From the NCBI RefSeq assembly GCF_028368935.1, contig NZ_JAQNDK010000001.1:372001-436000 (forward strand): DNA of 64,000 nt, in the 5' to 3' direction. Below are positions 37,203-47,474 of the stretch, in pieces. This DNA is from Sorangium aterium (lineage in GTDB: Bacteria > Myxococcota_A > Polyangia > Polyangiales > Polyangiaceae). How positions within the stretch are numbered: position 1 is the first letter of the stretch; every line of letters begins with the position of its first letter. The position numbers and the translations under genes are program-made. The notes beneath the pieces are model-generated. The model worked only from the letters and a program-made list of their open reading frames with translations. It was not told where the DNA came from and did not search any database.

Positions 37203-38260
37203 CAGAACTGCACCCGGAGCCGGGCTCCATCGGCGCCCAGCGACAGGCGGATCGCCTGCGCCCCTGCGCCGGCGCCGCGCGGGAGAGGCCGGTGGTCCTG
37301 ACCCGAGAGCAGCGCGCGCGAGCCGACGGCCGAGGCCGCGCGAGAGGCTGGGCTCGCCGCGGGCGCCCCCGGAGACAGGTACAGGTAGAGCGCCGCTGCC
37401 CCGGAGAGGCCGGCGACCAGCAAGGCGACGTCCGCGGCGACGGCGCACCGGTGAGCGGCGCTCGCGTCGGCCTGCAGATCGGCGATGGAGACGCCGGCCC
37501 CGGTGCGCTCGTCGGCGCCGGGATCCCGCGCCACGGCGAGCGCGGCGAAGACGCCGCCGACCACGAGCGACCCCGCGGCGATGCCCCCGCTGACGGCGAG
37601 CCAGGTCGCGCGCGGCCTCGCGCCGCCGACCGCCGCGGGAGGGCGCGGCAGGCGCGGCAAATACGGCAGCGCCGTGGAGACCGAGGCGGCTTTCTCGGGC
37701 GCTGGCGGCTTCGCGCTGGCGAGCTCCCGCTTCGCGCCCTTGAGCCGCTTGAGGACCGCGTGGACCTCCTCACGCGCCTTCGGGAGCGCCTCCATGTCGA
37801 GGTAGCGGCGGTAGTAGCGCTCGGCCTCGTCGATCTCGCCCAGCCGCTCGTGGATCATCGCCAGGTTGTAGATGAGCTCTTTGCCCTCGGGATCGAGCGC
37901 CACGGCGGCCTCCAGCTTCGCGATGGCCGCGCGGTACTCGCCGTGCTGGTAGCGCCGCTGCGCCTCGTCGTGCAGCGCGGTCGCTCGCTCGATGCGGAGC
38001 CGCTTCTCCTCCTCGTCACGGGAGAGCGGCGGCGGGGCGGGAGGGCTCGGTCCGCCGCCCTGCGGCAGCTGCGCGGGCGCGGCGGCGGGCGCGACCACAG
38101 GCGCGCCGAGCGGCGCCGGCGAGGACACCTGCGCGGCCAGCGCCGGCGGCGCGCCGTGGGCAACCGCCGCGGCCGCTGCGAGCGCGGAGGCGAAGCCCAC
38201 GACGATGCGCGCGGCCTCGGGGCCGATCGAGCGAGGAAGGCGCGCTGTGTGGCTCGTCAC
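37202..38260 (-). CDS. Exported TPR protein with C-terminal TM segments
   Basis: A 352-residue protein. It starts with a signal-like segment (RIVVGFASALAAAAAVAHG). A Pro/Ala-rich linker leads to TPR units (ALHDEAQRRYQHGEYRAAI, AKLEAAVALDPEGKELIYN, EIDEAERYYRRYLDME). After a linker come two hydrophobic segments (WLAVSGGIAAGSLVVGGVF and CAVAADVALLVAGLSGAAA). This layout, TPR followed by two membrane helices, is a frequent myxobacterial type. It overlaps the Cys-rich lipoprotein start by one base and is the first gene of the group with kinase and giant TPR protein. Function unknown. Confidence 0.82.
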   Translation of the reverse strand: MTSHTARLPRSIGPEAARIVVGFASALAAAAAVAHGAPPALAAQVSSPAPLGAPVVAPAAAPAQLPQGGGPSPPAPPPLSRDEEEKRLRIERATALHDEAQRRYQHGEYRAAIAKLEAAVALDPEGKELIYNLAMIHERLGEIDEAERYYRRYLDMEALPKAREEVHAVLKRLKGAKRELASAKPPAPEKAASVSTALPYLPRLPRPPAAVGGARPRATWLAVSGGIAAGSLVVGGVFAALAVARDPGADERTGAGVSIADLQADASAAHRCAVAADVALLVAGLSGAAALYLYLSPGAPAASPASRAASAVGSRALLSGQDHRPLPRGAGAGAQAIRLSLGADGARLRVQF

Positions 38261-38338
38261 GGCCGCCCACCATAGCGTAACTTCCGCGCGGATAACGGCC
38301 TCTTGCGGCGGGCGGGGTGAAGGCCGCCGCCGCGGCGA

Positions 38339-38647
38339 TCACCGGAGCTTGCAGCTGTACTCGCCGGCGAACACGAGCGCGCGCTCGCACCTGACGTCCA
38401 CGGTGCGCTTCGCCGTGGTGAACTCGAAGGTCTGGCCGAACGGCGTCCGCTCCAGCCGCGTCATCTGCGCTCTGCAGCCCTCGCTGGGGCGGCGCGGCTC
38501 CGGCGCGCTCGCGGCGCCGTCCTCGCCGCACGCGACGAGCGCCGCCCTCCGTTCGACGTCGGCGTTGTCCGAGACGACGTTGTAGACCGCCGAGACGCTG
38601 AACGCGACGCAGAGAGCGAAGAGGACGAGCTGGCCGAAGCGCTTCAC
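38339..38647 (-). CDS. Small membrane-anchored protein, hypothetical
   Basis: A 102-residue protein starting MKRFGQLVLFALCVAFSVSA, a single N-terminal membrane segment or signal peptide. The rest has three Cys residues (LVACGEDG, EGCRAQMTRLE, and CERALVFAGEYSCKL with two), suggesting disulfides outside the cytoplasm. It lies between the TPR gene and the DUF4190-like gene on the same strand. No family is recognised. Confidence 0.65.
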   Translation of the reverse strand: MKRFGQLVLFALCVAFSVSAVYNVVSDNADVERRAALVACGEDGAASAPEPRRPSEGCRAQMTRLERTPFGQTFEFTTAKRTVDVRCERALVFAGEYSCKLR

Positions 38648-38703
38648 AGCCCGAGCTTACCCTGTCCGGCGCGCGAGGGGCTCGTCGCCGCGCGCGACCC
38701 GGC

Positions 38704-39783
38704 TCAGAGCCGCATGCCCGAGCCGGGCAGCGGGTTCCACGGCTGCCGGCGGGTCGTGTACTGGCCCCGCACGAACGCCCCGAGCACGGGCGCGATGTTG
38801 CGCGCGATGTCGTCGTCCCACTCGCCGCCGTTGATCCCGTCCTGCGGGGAGAGATCCGGCGAGAGCAGGAAGAAGCCCGGATAGAGCCGCCGCGGCACCT
38901 TGATCTGGTCGAGGTCCTCCTTGAAGAGATCGATGTCCACGCGCACGAGCCGCACGCTCCGGAGGGCCGTCTGCATCAGCGGATCGGCGAGCGCGCGGTC
39001 GACCCCGCGGCACGGCTCGCAGGGATCGCTCGTCGTCATCACGAGGACCTTCTCGCCCTGGGCGTACGCCTCCGCGCGCTGCTTGGCGAGCTCCTCGCTG
39101 AGCACGGAGACGTCGACGCCGATATCGACGATCAAGACCCCCCCGACGCGCCGGTGGGTCGTGTGCTGAGGGACGCTGCCGCTCGGCTGCGCCGCCGGGG
39201 GAGGCGCCTCCGGCAGCGGCATCGACGGCGACGCCGTGCTCGCCGGCTCCGGCGAGGCCTCCCCCTCCGGGATGGCGGAGGCCGTCTCTCCGGTGCGATG
39301 GGTGCTCCACATCCACACGCCGAAGCCGATCGCCGAGCTCCAGCAGAGGGTGAGCAGGACGCCGAGCGCGAGCCCGACGCTGGCGAGCGCGTACCCCCTG
39401 CGCACGGCCGGGGCCTGCTCGATCTCGCGGCGCGCCGCCCAGCCGAAGGCGATCGCGGCGATCGCCCCGAGCGGCCCGAACAGCGCCGCGACGACCGAGC
39501 TCACGGCCAGCGTGGAGAGCTGCCGTCGCTCCGGCGGGGGCGGCGGCGTGAGGTAGGGATCCTGGATGATCAGCCGCGCCGCCTGCGCGCGGCTCAGCTG
39601 GGCTGCGGCCGGCACGAGCGCGACGCGCGCCGCGACGGGGTCGCAGGGCGGCGCGCCGGCAGGCGGCTCGTTTTCGAAGGGCAGGGCGGCCGTCTGCACG
39701 TCCCTGAGCGCTGCAGGCGGCTCGTTCGCATCGCGGTTCGGCGGTGGCTGAGTCGGGCCGAATGCGTGGCTCACGCTCTTCAT
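38704..39783 (-). CDS. Membrane protein fusing DUF4190-like helices to a thioredoxin-like domain
   Basis: A 359-residue protein. After a Pro-rich cytoplasmic head (residues 1-85), two membrane helices resembling DUF4190 appear (STLAVSSVVAALFGPLGAI and YALASVGLALGVLLTLCWSS), with the usual FGWAARREIE between them. A linker leads to an exported domain: GGVLIVDIGVDVSVLSEEL, VLVMTTSDPCEPCRGVDRAL with a C-x2-C redox motif, RLVRVDIDLFKEDLDQ, and VPRRLYPGFFLLSPD with the cis-Pro region. Together these match a thioredoxin fold. It may reduce or isomerise disulfides of the Cys-rich exported proteins encoded nearby; that link is inference. Confidence 0.8.
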   Translation of the reverse strand: MKSVSHAFGPTQPPPNRDANEPPAALRDVQTAALPFENEPPAGAPPCDPVAARVALVPAAAQLSRAQAARLIIQDPYLTPPPPPERRQLSTLAVSSVVAALFGPLGAIAAIAFGWAARREIEQAPAVRRGYALASVGLALGVLLTLCWSSAIGFGVWMWSTHRTGETASAIPEGEASPEPASTASPSMPLPEAPPPAAQPSGSVPQHTTHRRVGGVLIVDIGVDVSVLSEELAKQRAEAYAQGEKVLVMTTSDPCEPCRGVDRALADPLMQTALRSVRLVRVDIDLFKEDLDQIKVPRRLYPGFFLLSPDLSPQDGINGGEWDDDIARNIAPVLGAFVRGQYTTRRQPWNPLPGSGMRL

Positions 39784-39840
39784 CCTAGCGCCGGAGGCCG
39801 CGCTACGCCCGCCGCACCGGGCCTCTCGTCGCGTGAGCGC

Positions 39841-41190
39841 TCAGGGGATGCAGGTGCGCTCGATCACCCGCAAGACTGCGCGCTTCGTGCTCACACCGGT
39901 GCTCATGGGCTCCGTCCATGCGACGCCCACCCGCTCACCGGCGAGCGCGACGCTCGGAGAATCCTTTACGGGAAACACCCCATCCGACACCCGGATCCCT
40001 CGAGCAGAGGGCGCTCCGTCGGCGGCCAGCTTCACGAGCAGGGTTTGCCCCTCCACCTTGCCATCGTGGCCGACCCACGCCACGAGGGCCCCGTCGCCGC
40101 TCGGCGCGAGCGCGCGCCACTTGCCCTTACCGACGACCCAGGGCGCCCCGCGCGGCTGCGCCTCGGCGTCCAGAGCGCGGGCGATCAAGGTGGCTCCCTC
40201 GCTCCAGAGCAGCAGCGCGCCGGCGCTGCCTGTAGCCACGAGCCCGAGCCGCTGATCCCTGTCCGGTGTCTCCTGAGCCGCGCCAGCCGGTCGGTCGCCG
40301 CCCTGTCGCTTCGCAACGAGGTGGGCATTCCCTTCCCTGCCCGCGGCGTCGAACCGCGAGGCCCGGATGCTCCCGTCCTCCTCGTCCTGCCAGGCGACGA
40401 GGTAGCCGCCGGACGCGTCGGCAGCGACCGCAGGCCAGCGCGGCATCTTGGCGCTTCGCGTGACCCCGACCGCCTTGAGCTGCGGCTGCGCAGGATCCAC
40501 CGGCGCGAACTGGAACACCCCCAGGCGATGGCGGTCCGGCCCGAAGGGCGCCGCTGCGACAAGGGCGCCACCTGGAGCGGGCGCGAGGGCGACATGGTCG
40601 CTGACCTCCCTCCCGATCGCGCCGACGCGCTGGATCCCCACCGGCGGGTTCGTCTCCCAGCGGGGCCTCGCATACGCGAGCCCCTCCGCGTCGAACCACG
40701 TGACCGCCCACTCGTCGCCCGAGGAGAAGATCCGGAGCCCTGCGTCTCGCGTGCTCGAGATCGCCCTCGCACGAGCGACCTGCCGGGCATCGCTATCGAA
40801 GCCGGCGAACGCGATCTGCGCGTCCCCTCCCTTGAGGTCCACGAGCCACACGGCCCCGAACGAACCGTCGGCGCGCCCGGCGATCCCCATCCCCTCGCGC
40901 AGGATGTAGGTCGCGATATCACCCGACTTCGTCTTGCACCCCTCGAGGGAGCCGACGGGCACGAACTCCTGCACGCCGGTCCCGCGCGGCACCTCGGGCT
41001 CGGCCGGCGCAGTGGCCACCGCGGGCTCGGTCGGGGCGCTCGACGCAGCGGCGGCTGCGAGGACCGCCCCCGAGGCGCTCGGACCAGGGGCGGCACTCGC
41101 GGCTCCTCCCGCCGAGGGGGAGGAGCGGCGATCACAGGAACTGCCGAAGACGGCAAGCAGGGACAGAGCCACGACCTTGGCAAGAGTCAT
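39841..41190 (-). CDS. Lipoprotein with beta-propeller-like repeats
   Basis: A 449-residue predicted lipoprotein (signal MTLAKVVALSLLAVFGSSC with a lipobox Cys). The body has repeated beta strands with regular Trp and Asp (FGAVWLVDLKGGDAQIAFAG-type, seen as GAVWLVDLKGGDAQIA; EWAVTWFDAEGLAYARPRW; GGYLVAWQDEEDGSIRASR; ALVAWVGHDGKVEGQTLLV; RVGVAWTEPMSTG). Repeats of this kind usually build a propeller. There is no catalytic motif. It ends the minus-strand group just beside tRNA-Leu. Function unknown. Confidence 0.75.
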   Translation of the reverse strand: MTLAKVVALSLLAVFGSSCDRRSSPSAGGAASAAPGPSASGAVLAAAAASSAPTEPAVATAPAEPEVPRGTGVQEFVPVGSLEGCKTKSGDIATYILREGMGIAGRADGSFGAVWLVDLKGGDAQIAFAGFDSDARQVARARAISSTRDAGLRIFSSGDEWAVTWFDAEGLAYARPRWETNPPVGIQRVGAIGREVSDHVALAPAPGGALVAAAPFGPDRHRLGVFQFAPVDPAQPQLKAVGVTRSAKMPRWPAVAADASGGYLVAWQDEEDGSIRASRFDAAGREGNAHLVAKRQGGDRPAGAAQETPDRDQRLGLVATGSAGALLLWSEGATLIARALDAEAQPRGAPWVVGKGKWRALAPSGDGALVAWVGHDGKVEGQTLLVKLAADGAPSARGIRVSDGVFPVKDSPSVALAGERVGVAWTEPMSTGVSTKRAVLRVIERTCIP

Positions 41191-41219
41191 GGCTAAAGAA
41201 GCAGGACAAGAAGAGCGCT

Positions 41220-41306
41220 TGGTGCGAAGCAGAGGACTTGAACCTCCACGGGAGTTACCCCACTGGAACCTGAATCCAGCGCGTCTGCCAATTCCGCCAG
41301 CTTCGC
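41220..41306 (-). tRNA. tRNA-Leu (anticodon CAG)
   Basis: On the minus strand this reads as a tRNA. A 7-base acceptor stem gcgaagc pairs with its complement, the D arm contains tggcagac, the anticodon stem ctgga/tccag has the loop ttcaggt (anticodon CAG), a long variable arm follows (ggggtaactccc), then the T arm ends in gttcaagtcc. The 3' CCA is encoded at 41222-41220 and the discriminator is A. The long variable arm and anticodon identify leucine. Length 87 bases. Confidence 0.95.
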
Positions 41307-41628
41307 GAGCGGGGACGGCATCACTACCTCACCCTTTCGCGATCCGTCAAGCGCTGTGTCACGCCCCGAGCGTTTTTCTTCGCCGACCGTTCCGTCCGTT
41401 GTGCCTGTTGAGTTCGCCACGTCCGTTGCATCCATCACATTCGTCGCATCCGTCCCATCCGTCCCATCCGTCCCATCCGTCCCATCCGTTGCGCCCGTCG
41501 CGTTCCCGTCCTTCGCCTTGCTCAGGCCTCCCTGGCTTCCTCCGGCTGCCAGCTGACCCCGGCGCGCGGCCTCCTTGCCGGATTGGTTCCCCCGCTGACG
41601 CCGCACCGGTGCACGACGAGGAGCGCCT
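41307..41628. other. Intergenic region with 9-base repeats (no gene)
   Basis: A 322-base gap between tRNA-Leu and pyrC. It holds five head-to-tail 9-base units (consensus cgtcccatc, the first imperfect) at 41442-41486, with related degenerate copies before them (gtccgttgcatccatc). Frames across it are only Thr-Asp-Gly or Pro-Ser-Val runs. No RNA gene or clear promoter is recognised. A gaggag at 41618-41623 serves the pyrC GTG start. Confidence 0.8.
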
Positions 41629-42981
41629 GTGCTAGGGGAGCGCGCTCCCATGGCGGCCATCGGCTCACCTCCTCCTCTCCTTCTCTTCGTCGGCGTGCGC
41701 GCCGTCGACCCGGCCCAACAGCTCGACGACGTGATCGATGTCGTCGTGGAAGACGGCGTCATCACCCGGGCGGGACGCGGCGCAGCGACCGACGAGCTGC
41801 GCCGCGCCGACCGGGCCGAGATCATCCAGGGCGATGGGCTCCTGCTCCTCCCCGCGTTCGTCGACCTCCACGCCCACCTCCGCGAGCCCGGGCAGGAGTA
41901 CAAGGAAGACATCGCCTCCGGGCTGGCCGCCGCGGCGGCCGGCGGCTTCGCCCACGTGTGCGCGATGCCGAACACGCGGCCCGTCAACGACACCCGCTCC
42001 ATCACCGAGGCCATGATCGCGCGAGCCCGCGCGATCGGGGGGCCCGCGCTCCACCCCATCGGCGCGATCACGATGGGCCAGAAGGGCGCCGAGCTCACCG
42101 AGATGGCCGATCTCAAGGACGCCGGCGCCGTGGCGGTCTCCGACGACGGCCGCTGCGTGACGTCGAGCTCCGTCATGCGCCGCGCGCTCGAGTACGCGAA
42201 GACCTTCGATCTCACGATCATCCAGCACGCCGAGGACCACGCGCTCACCGACGGGGCGCAGATGCACGAGGGGGCGATTTCGACGCGGCTCGGCCTCCGG
42301 GGCTGGCCGCGCGTGGCGGAGGACATCATCGTCGCGCGCGACGTGCTGCTCGCCGAGGCCACCGGCGCGCGCTACCACGTCGCGCACATCTCGTCGCTCG
42401 GGGCGGTCCGCATCCTCCGCGAGGCGAAGGCCCGCGGCATCGCCGTGACCGCCGAGGTGACGCCCCACCACCTGACGCTCACCGACGCCGCCGTGCTCGG
42501 CTACGACACGGCGTGCAAGGTCAACCCGCCCCTGCGTGAGCAGGCGGACGTCGACGCGCTCCGCGAGGCGCTCGCGGACGGCACCATCGACGCGGTCGCC
42601 ACCGACCACGCGCCCCACTCCACGCTCGAGAAGGACTGCGAGTTCGCCGAGGCGTCGCCCGGCCTCATCGGCCTCGAGCTCGTCGTCCCGGTCCTGCTCG
42701 ACCTCGTCCGGCAGGGCGCCCTCCCCCTCGGCCGGCTCGTCGACGCCCTCACCCGCGCCCCCGCCCGCATCGCGCGGCTCGAGGCGCCCACGATCAAGGC
42801 CGGCGCCCGCGCCGAGCTCTGCCTCGTGGATCCGAACCTGAGCTTCGTGCTCGACCCGGCGCGCCTGCGCTCGAAGAGCAAGAACACGCCGTTCCTCGGA
42901 CGGCAGCTCACGGGCCGCGTCAAGATGACGCTCGCCTCGGGGCGGGTCGTCTTCGTCGACGGCGAAGGAGCGGCGACATGA
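41629..42981 (+). CDS. pyrC: Dihydroorotase (type I)
   Basis: A 450-residue zinc amidohydrolase that cyclises carbamoyl aspartate to dihydroorotate in pyrimidine synthesis. GTG 41629 has a gaggag 5 bases upstream; ATG 41650 with aggggag 9 bases upstream is an equally good start. The metal site is seen in DLHAHLREPGQEYKEDI. AMPNTRPVNDTRSI is the family loop, followed by IQHAEDHALTDGAQMHEG and HVAHISSLGAVRILREA. TPHHLTLTDAAVLGYD and the late catalytic segment VATDHAPHS are clear. The length and the GQEYKED segment match class I enzymes. Its last bases overlap rimO by four (ATGA). Confidence 0.94.
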   Translation: MLGERAPMAAIGSPPPLLLFVGVRAVDPAQQLDDVIDVVVEDGVITRAGRGAATDELRRADRAEIIQGDGLLLLPAFVDLHAHLREPGQEYKEDIASGLAAAAAGGFAHVCAMPNTRPVNDTRSITEAMIARARAIGGPALHPIGAITMGQKGAELTEMADLKDAGAVAVSDDGRCVTSSSVMRRALEYAKTFDLTIIQHAEDHALTDGAQMHEGAISTRLGLRGWPRVAEDIIVARDVLLAEATGARYHVAHISSLGAVRILREAKARGIAVTAEVTPHHLTLTDAAVLGYDTACKVNPPLREQADVDALREALADGTIDAVATDHAPHSTLEKDCEFAEASPGLIGLELVVPVLLDLVRQGALPLGRLVDALTRAPARIARLEAPTIKAGARAELCLVDPNLSFVLDPARLRSKSKNTPFLGRQLTGRVKMTLASGRVVFVDGEGAAT

Positions 42982-44444
42982 GCTCGCGCAAGGTCCATTT
43001 CGTCAGCCTCGGCTGCCCCAAGAACCGCGTCGACTCCGAGGTGATGCTCGGCGTCGCCCGCGCGGCCGGCTACGCGCACGTCGACGACGCGGCCGAGGCC
43101 GAGGTGATCGTCGTCAACACCTGCGGCTTCATCGGCGAGGCGAAGAAGGAGTCGATCGACGCCATCTTCGAGATGGCGCAGCACAAGGAGCACGGCAGCT
43201 GCAAGCGCCTGGTCGTGGCCGGCTGCCTGTCGCAGCGCCACCCCGACGAGCTCGCCCGCGAGATGCCCGAGGTCGATCACTTCCTCGGGTCGAGCGACAT
43301 GCTCAAGCTCGGCCGGGTGCTCGCGGGCGGCGCCGAGCGGATGCTCGTCGGCAACCCCGCCGAGTGGCTGATCCACGCCGGCGATCCGCGCACCCTCTCG
43401 ACCCCCGGCGGCAGCGCTTACGTCAAGATCGCCGAGGGCTGCAACCGCACCTGCTCGTTCTGCGTGATCCCGGACCTGCGCGGCGCGCAGCGCTCCCGGC
43501 CCATCCCGGACGTGGTGCGCGAGGTGGAGCAGCTCGCGGCGGCGGGCGTCCGCGAGATCAACCTCATCTCGCAGGACACGATCGCCTACGGCCGCGACGC
43601 GGCCGGCCGCGCCGAGGACGGCGCGCGCGCGACGCTCGCGCAGCTCGTCGAGCGGGTCGCCGACGTGCCCGGCGTGCGCTGGGTGCGGCTCTTCTACCTG
43701 TACCCCGAGAAGATGACCGACGACCTCGTCGAGCTGCTCGCCGGCCACCCGCGGGTCGTGCCCTACGTCGACATGCCGCTCCAGCACGCCGCCGACGCGA
43801 TGCTGAAGCGGATGCGGCGCGGCCACGGCGGCGATCGCCTCCGCCGGGTCGTCTCCACGCTGCGCGAGCACGTCCCCGACCTCACGTTCCGCACAGCGTT
43901 CATCGTCGGCCACCCCGGCGAGACGGACGCCGAGTTCGAGGAGCTCTGCGACTTCGTGCGCTGGGCCGAGTTCGAGCGCGTCGGCGTGTTCCGCTACTCC
44001 GACGAGGAGGCGAGCCGCAGCCACGAGCTCGAGGGCAAGGTCCCCGCGCGCACGGCCGCGAGCCGCTACCGCCGCCTCATGACGCTGCAGCGCCGCATCT
44101 CGCACAAGAAGAGCGCCGCCATGATCGGCCGCGAGCTCGAGGTGCTCGTCGAGGGGACGAGCGACGAGCACGAGTACGTGCTCATGGGCCGCCACGCCGG
44201 TCAGGCGCCCGAGATCGACGGACAGGTCTACCTCTCCGGCGGCGAGGTCCGCCCCGGCCAGATGTGCCGGGTCCGGATCACGCAGGCGAGCGACTACGAT
44301 CTCGTCGGCGAGCTGCTCGACGACGAGGAGAGCGGGCGCGGCGCCGGGCTCCCCCCGGCCGCGGATCTCGGCGCGGCCACGGCGAAGCGGCGCGTCGCCC
44401 TGCGCGTGCTGCAAACCGATGGACGCGAGCGCCAACAGAATTGA
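42978..44444 (+). CDS. rimO: Ribosomal protein S12 methylthiotransferase
   Basis: A 488-residue radical SAM enzyme that adds a methylthio group to an Asp of ribosomal protein S12. The N-terminal MTTase domain has Cys ligands in VSLGCPKNRVDSEVMLG, VVNTCGFIGEAKKES and VAGCLSQRHP. The radical SAM cluster is EGCNRTCSFCVIPDLRG (C-x3-C-x2-C). INLISQDTIAYGRD, FYLYPEKMTDDLVELL and YVDMPLQHAADAMLKRM are typical. The C-terminal TRAM domain is VLVEGTSDEHEYVLMGRHA. CPKNRVDSE distinguishes RimO from MiaB-like proteins. ATG 42978 overlaps the pyrC stop by 4 bases, so the two are cotranslated though unrelated in pathway. Confidence 0.95.
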   Translation: MSSRKVHFVSLGCPKNRVDSEVMLGVARAAGYAHVDDAAEAEVIVVNTCGFIGEAKKESIDAIFEMAQHKEHGSCKRLVVAGCLSQRHPDELAREMPEVDHFLGSSDMLKLGRVLAGGAERMLVGNPAEWLIHAGDPRTLSTPGGSAYVKIAEGCNRTCSFCVIPDLRGAQRSRPIPDVVREVEQLAAAGVREINLISQDTIAYGRDAAGRAEDGARATLAQLVERVADVPGVRWVRLFYLYPEKMTDDLVELLAGHPRVVPYVDMPLQHAADAMLKRMRRGHGGDRLRRVVSTLREHVPDLTFRTAFIVGHPGETDAEFEELCDFVRWAEFERVGVFRYSDEEASRSHELEGKVPARTAASRYRRLMTLQRRISHKKSAAMIGRELEVLVEGTSDEHEYVLMGRHAGQAPEIDGQVYLSGGEVRPGQMCRVRITQASDYDLVGELLDDEESGRGAGLPPAADLGAATAKRRVALRVLQTDGRERQQN

Positions 44445-44547
44445 CGGTCCGGCGATCGGGTCGCGGCGCGATCGCTGAAAATCCGGCTGCATCAGGGCGC
44501 TCCGCGGCGGAGGGGGCGCGGCACATGGTGTGCTATGACGCCGTGCC

Positions 44548-44946
44548 GTGCCGATGCTCCGCCGCGCTGCGCTTCACCTCGCCGTCGCCCTCGCGATCTC
44601 GCTGCTCGCCGGTGCGGCGTGCCTGAGCCCGACGCTGCCGCTCCCCCCGCCCGAGCCGGCCGACACGATGCGGCCCGTCGCAGACCGCGAAGGGGTATGG
44701 CAGATCTCGGGCAACTGCAGCCCTGGCGCGCGCGTCAGCCTCTTCAACGAGCGGACGCAGCGGGGCGTGATCGAGGACGACACCGACAGGAACGGCCGTT
44801 ACCTCCTCGAGATCGAGGCCGAGCTCTGCGACACCCTGCTCGTATGGCAGGAGCTGGAGGGCAACGGAGGCGAGGAGAGCGAGGCGCAATCGTTTGTCGT
44901 CGAGGAGCGCACACCGCTCGGCGTCGTGAGCGACGCCTGCCCCTGA
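44548..44946 (+). CDS. Lipoprotein, hypothetical (beta-sandwich-like)
   Basis: A 132-residue lipoprotein. Start GTG 44548 (ATG 44554 also possible). The signal LHLAVALAISLLAGAAC ends in a clear lipobox. The remaining 105 residues have a small beta-rich domain: WQISGNCSPGARVSLFNE, RGVIEDDTDRNGRYLLEIE, CDTLLVWQELEGN, AQSFVVEERTPLGVV. This resembles an Ig-like or CarboxypepD-like fold with two Cys. It stands between rimO and the response regulator. Function unknown. Confidence 0.7.
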   Translation: MPMLRRAALHLAVALAISLLAGAACLSPTLPLPPPEPADTMRPVADREGVWQISGNCSPGARVSLFNERTQRGVIEDDTDRNGRYLLEIEAELCDTLLVWQELEGNGGEESEAQSFVVEERTPLGVVSDACP

Positions 44947-45085
44947 GGGCGCGACGAAGCTCCATGCACCGAAGTGGGAGAGTGACGACGCGGCGAGGTG
45001 ACGACACGGTGACGTGACGACGCGGCGCGCCGCGCCCGATGGCCGCCATCGACGCGTGAGCGGAGCATCGTGATACGGTGTTGGC

Positions 45086-46566
<1,481 letters not shown>

Positions 46567-46570
<4 letters not shown>

Positions 46571-46583
46571 CGGTTTTCGTCAC
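46567..46583. other. Small hairpin between regulator and pilin genes
   Basis: Inverted repeat gtgacg-gtttt-cgtcac with a 5-base loop, overlapping the TGA stop of the regulator gene. A direct repeat cgtcaccgccg (46546 and 46578) is also present. It may be a weak terminator or a regulatory site; I cannot decide. Confidence 0.4.
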
Positions 46584-46655
46584 CGCCGCAAAAGAACACA
46601 ACCCCACACCTCCGGCACCCTGCCCTCCTCACCTCAAGGAAAACCGAGGCAACTC

Positions 46656-47318
46656 ATGAGCTTCTCGCGCAACTCGAAGACGGCGCCGCGCCGCGCTCTC
46701 CTTGGCACGTCACCTGCTGGAGCAACAGGGCGCATGCGGAGCAGGCGGCGACAGCGAAGCGCAGCGAGGCGAGCGTTCACGCTCGTCGAGCTCCTCGTCG
46801 TCGTAGCGATGATCGGTGTCCTCGCGGCGATCGCCATGGTCGGATACCGCAGGTACATGGACGCGGCGGGCATCGCCGAGCCGAAGGCGGTCATGCAGGG
46901 CATCCGCGGTGCACAGGAGGCCTACAAGGCCGAGATGCTCGTGTACCTGAATGTGTCTCAGGGATCGCTCGATGCCTGGTACCCTGCGGGGACGCTCAAC
47001 GATCGCAAGCGCGCGTGGGGCGGCGCTCACCCCCACGCCACGAACTGGCAGCTGCTCAACGTGACGACGGACGGCGCGGTCCGCTTCGGATACGCGACTG
47101 TGGCCGGCGACGCCCCCCCCTTCAGCGTGACGCCACACTCAGGCTTCACATGGTCGGGGCTGCCCGCTGGCAACCCGCTGGCAGATCCGCAGTTCGCGCC
47201 GAACGGCCCCTGGTACGTCGTCCAGGCGGCCGGTGATCGCGACTCGGATGGGACGTTGGCCTTGCTCCTGACGACATCCACGATGTCAGGGATCTACTGG
47301 GAGAACGAGACGGAGTGA
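46656..47318 (+). CDS. Type IV pilin-like protein 1 (Ala at processing site)
   Basis: A 220-residue pseudopilin or pilin from ATG 46656; ATG 46734 would give a short 14-residue leader and may be the true start. The processing region is ARRA then FTLVELLVVVAMIGVLAAI, with the conserved Glu at mature position 5. The residue before the cleavage site is Ala, not the usual Gly. The rest starts AMVGYRRYMDAAGIAEPKAV, a typical N-terminal pilin helix, followed by a globular C-terminal part with no Cys. The gene follows the sigma-54 regulator and precedes two related pilin genes. Confidence 0.85.
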   Translation: MSFSRNSKTAPRRALLGTSPAGATGRMRSRRRQRSAARRAFTLVELLVVVAMIGVLAAIAMVGYRRYMDAAGIAEPKAVMQGIRGAQEAYKAEMLVYLNVSQGSLDAWYPAGTLNDRKRAWGGAHPHATNWQLLNVTTDGAVRFGYATVAGDAPPFSVTPHSGFTWSGLPAGNPLADPQFAPNGPWYVVQAAGDRDSDGTLALLLTTSTMSGIYWENETE

Positions 47319-47474
47319 CGGACTAGAGGAGTTTTGCTCCGGTGAGGCGCAGAGAGCGCCTGTCCGTGGGAGAGGTTTTCGCGCTGCGGGCCGGCCGAGC
47401 CCGCACCAGGCGACATCATGGTCAGTCTCGGCAAAGCATCCAATTAAAGAAAGCATCACGGAGGATCGACACTC

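Noticed and set aside
41193-42362. 389-residue minus-strand frame over the pyrC gene and the 9-base repeats
   Set aside because: It contains the translated repeat run and otherwise random Ser/Ala/Arg sequence; pyrC on the plus strand is the true gene.
47419-47432. Sigma-54 promoter (tgg...gca) upstream of pilin 2
   Set aside because: The GG and GC dinucleotides are separated by 9 rather than 10 bases and the rest of the consensus is poor, so I do not call it.
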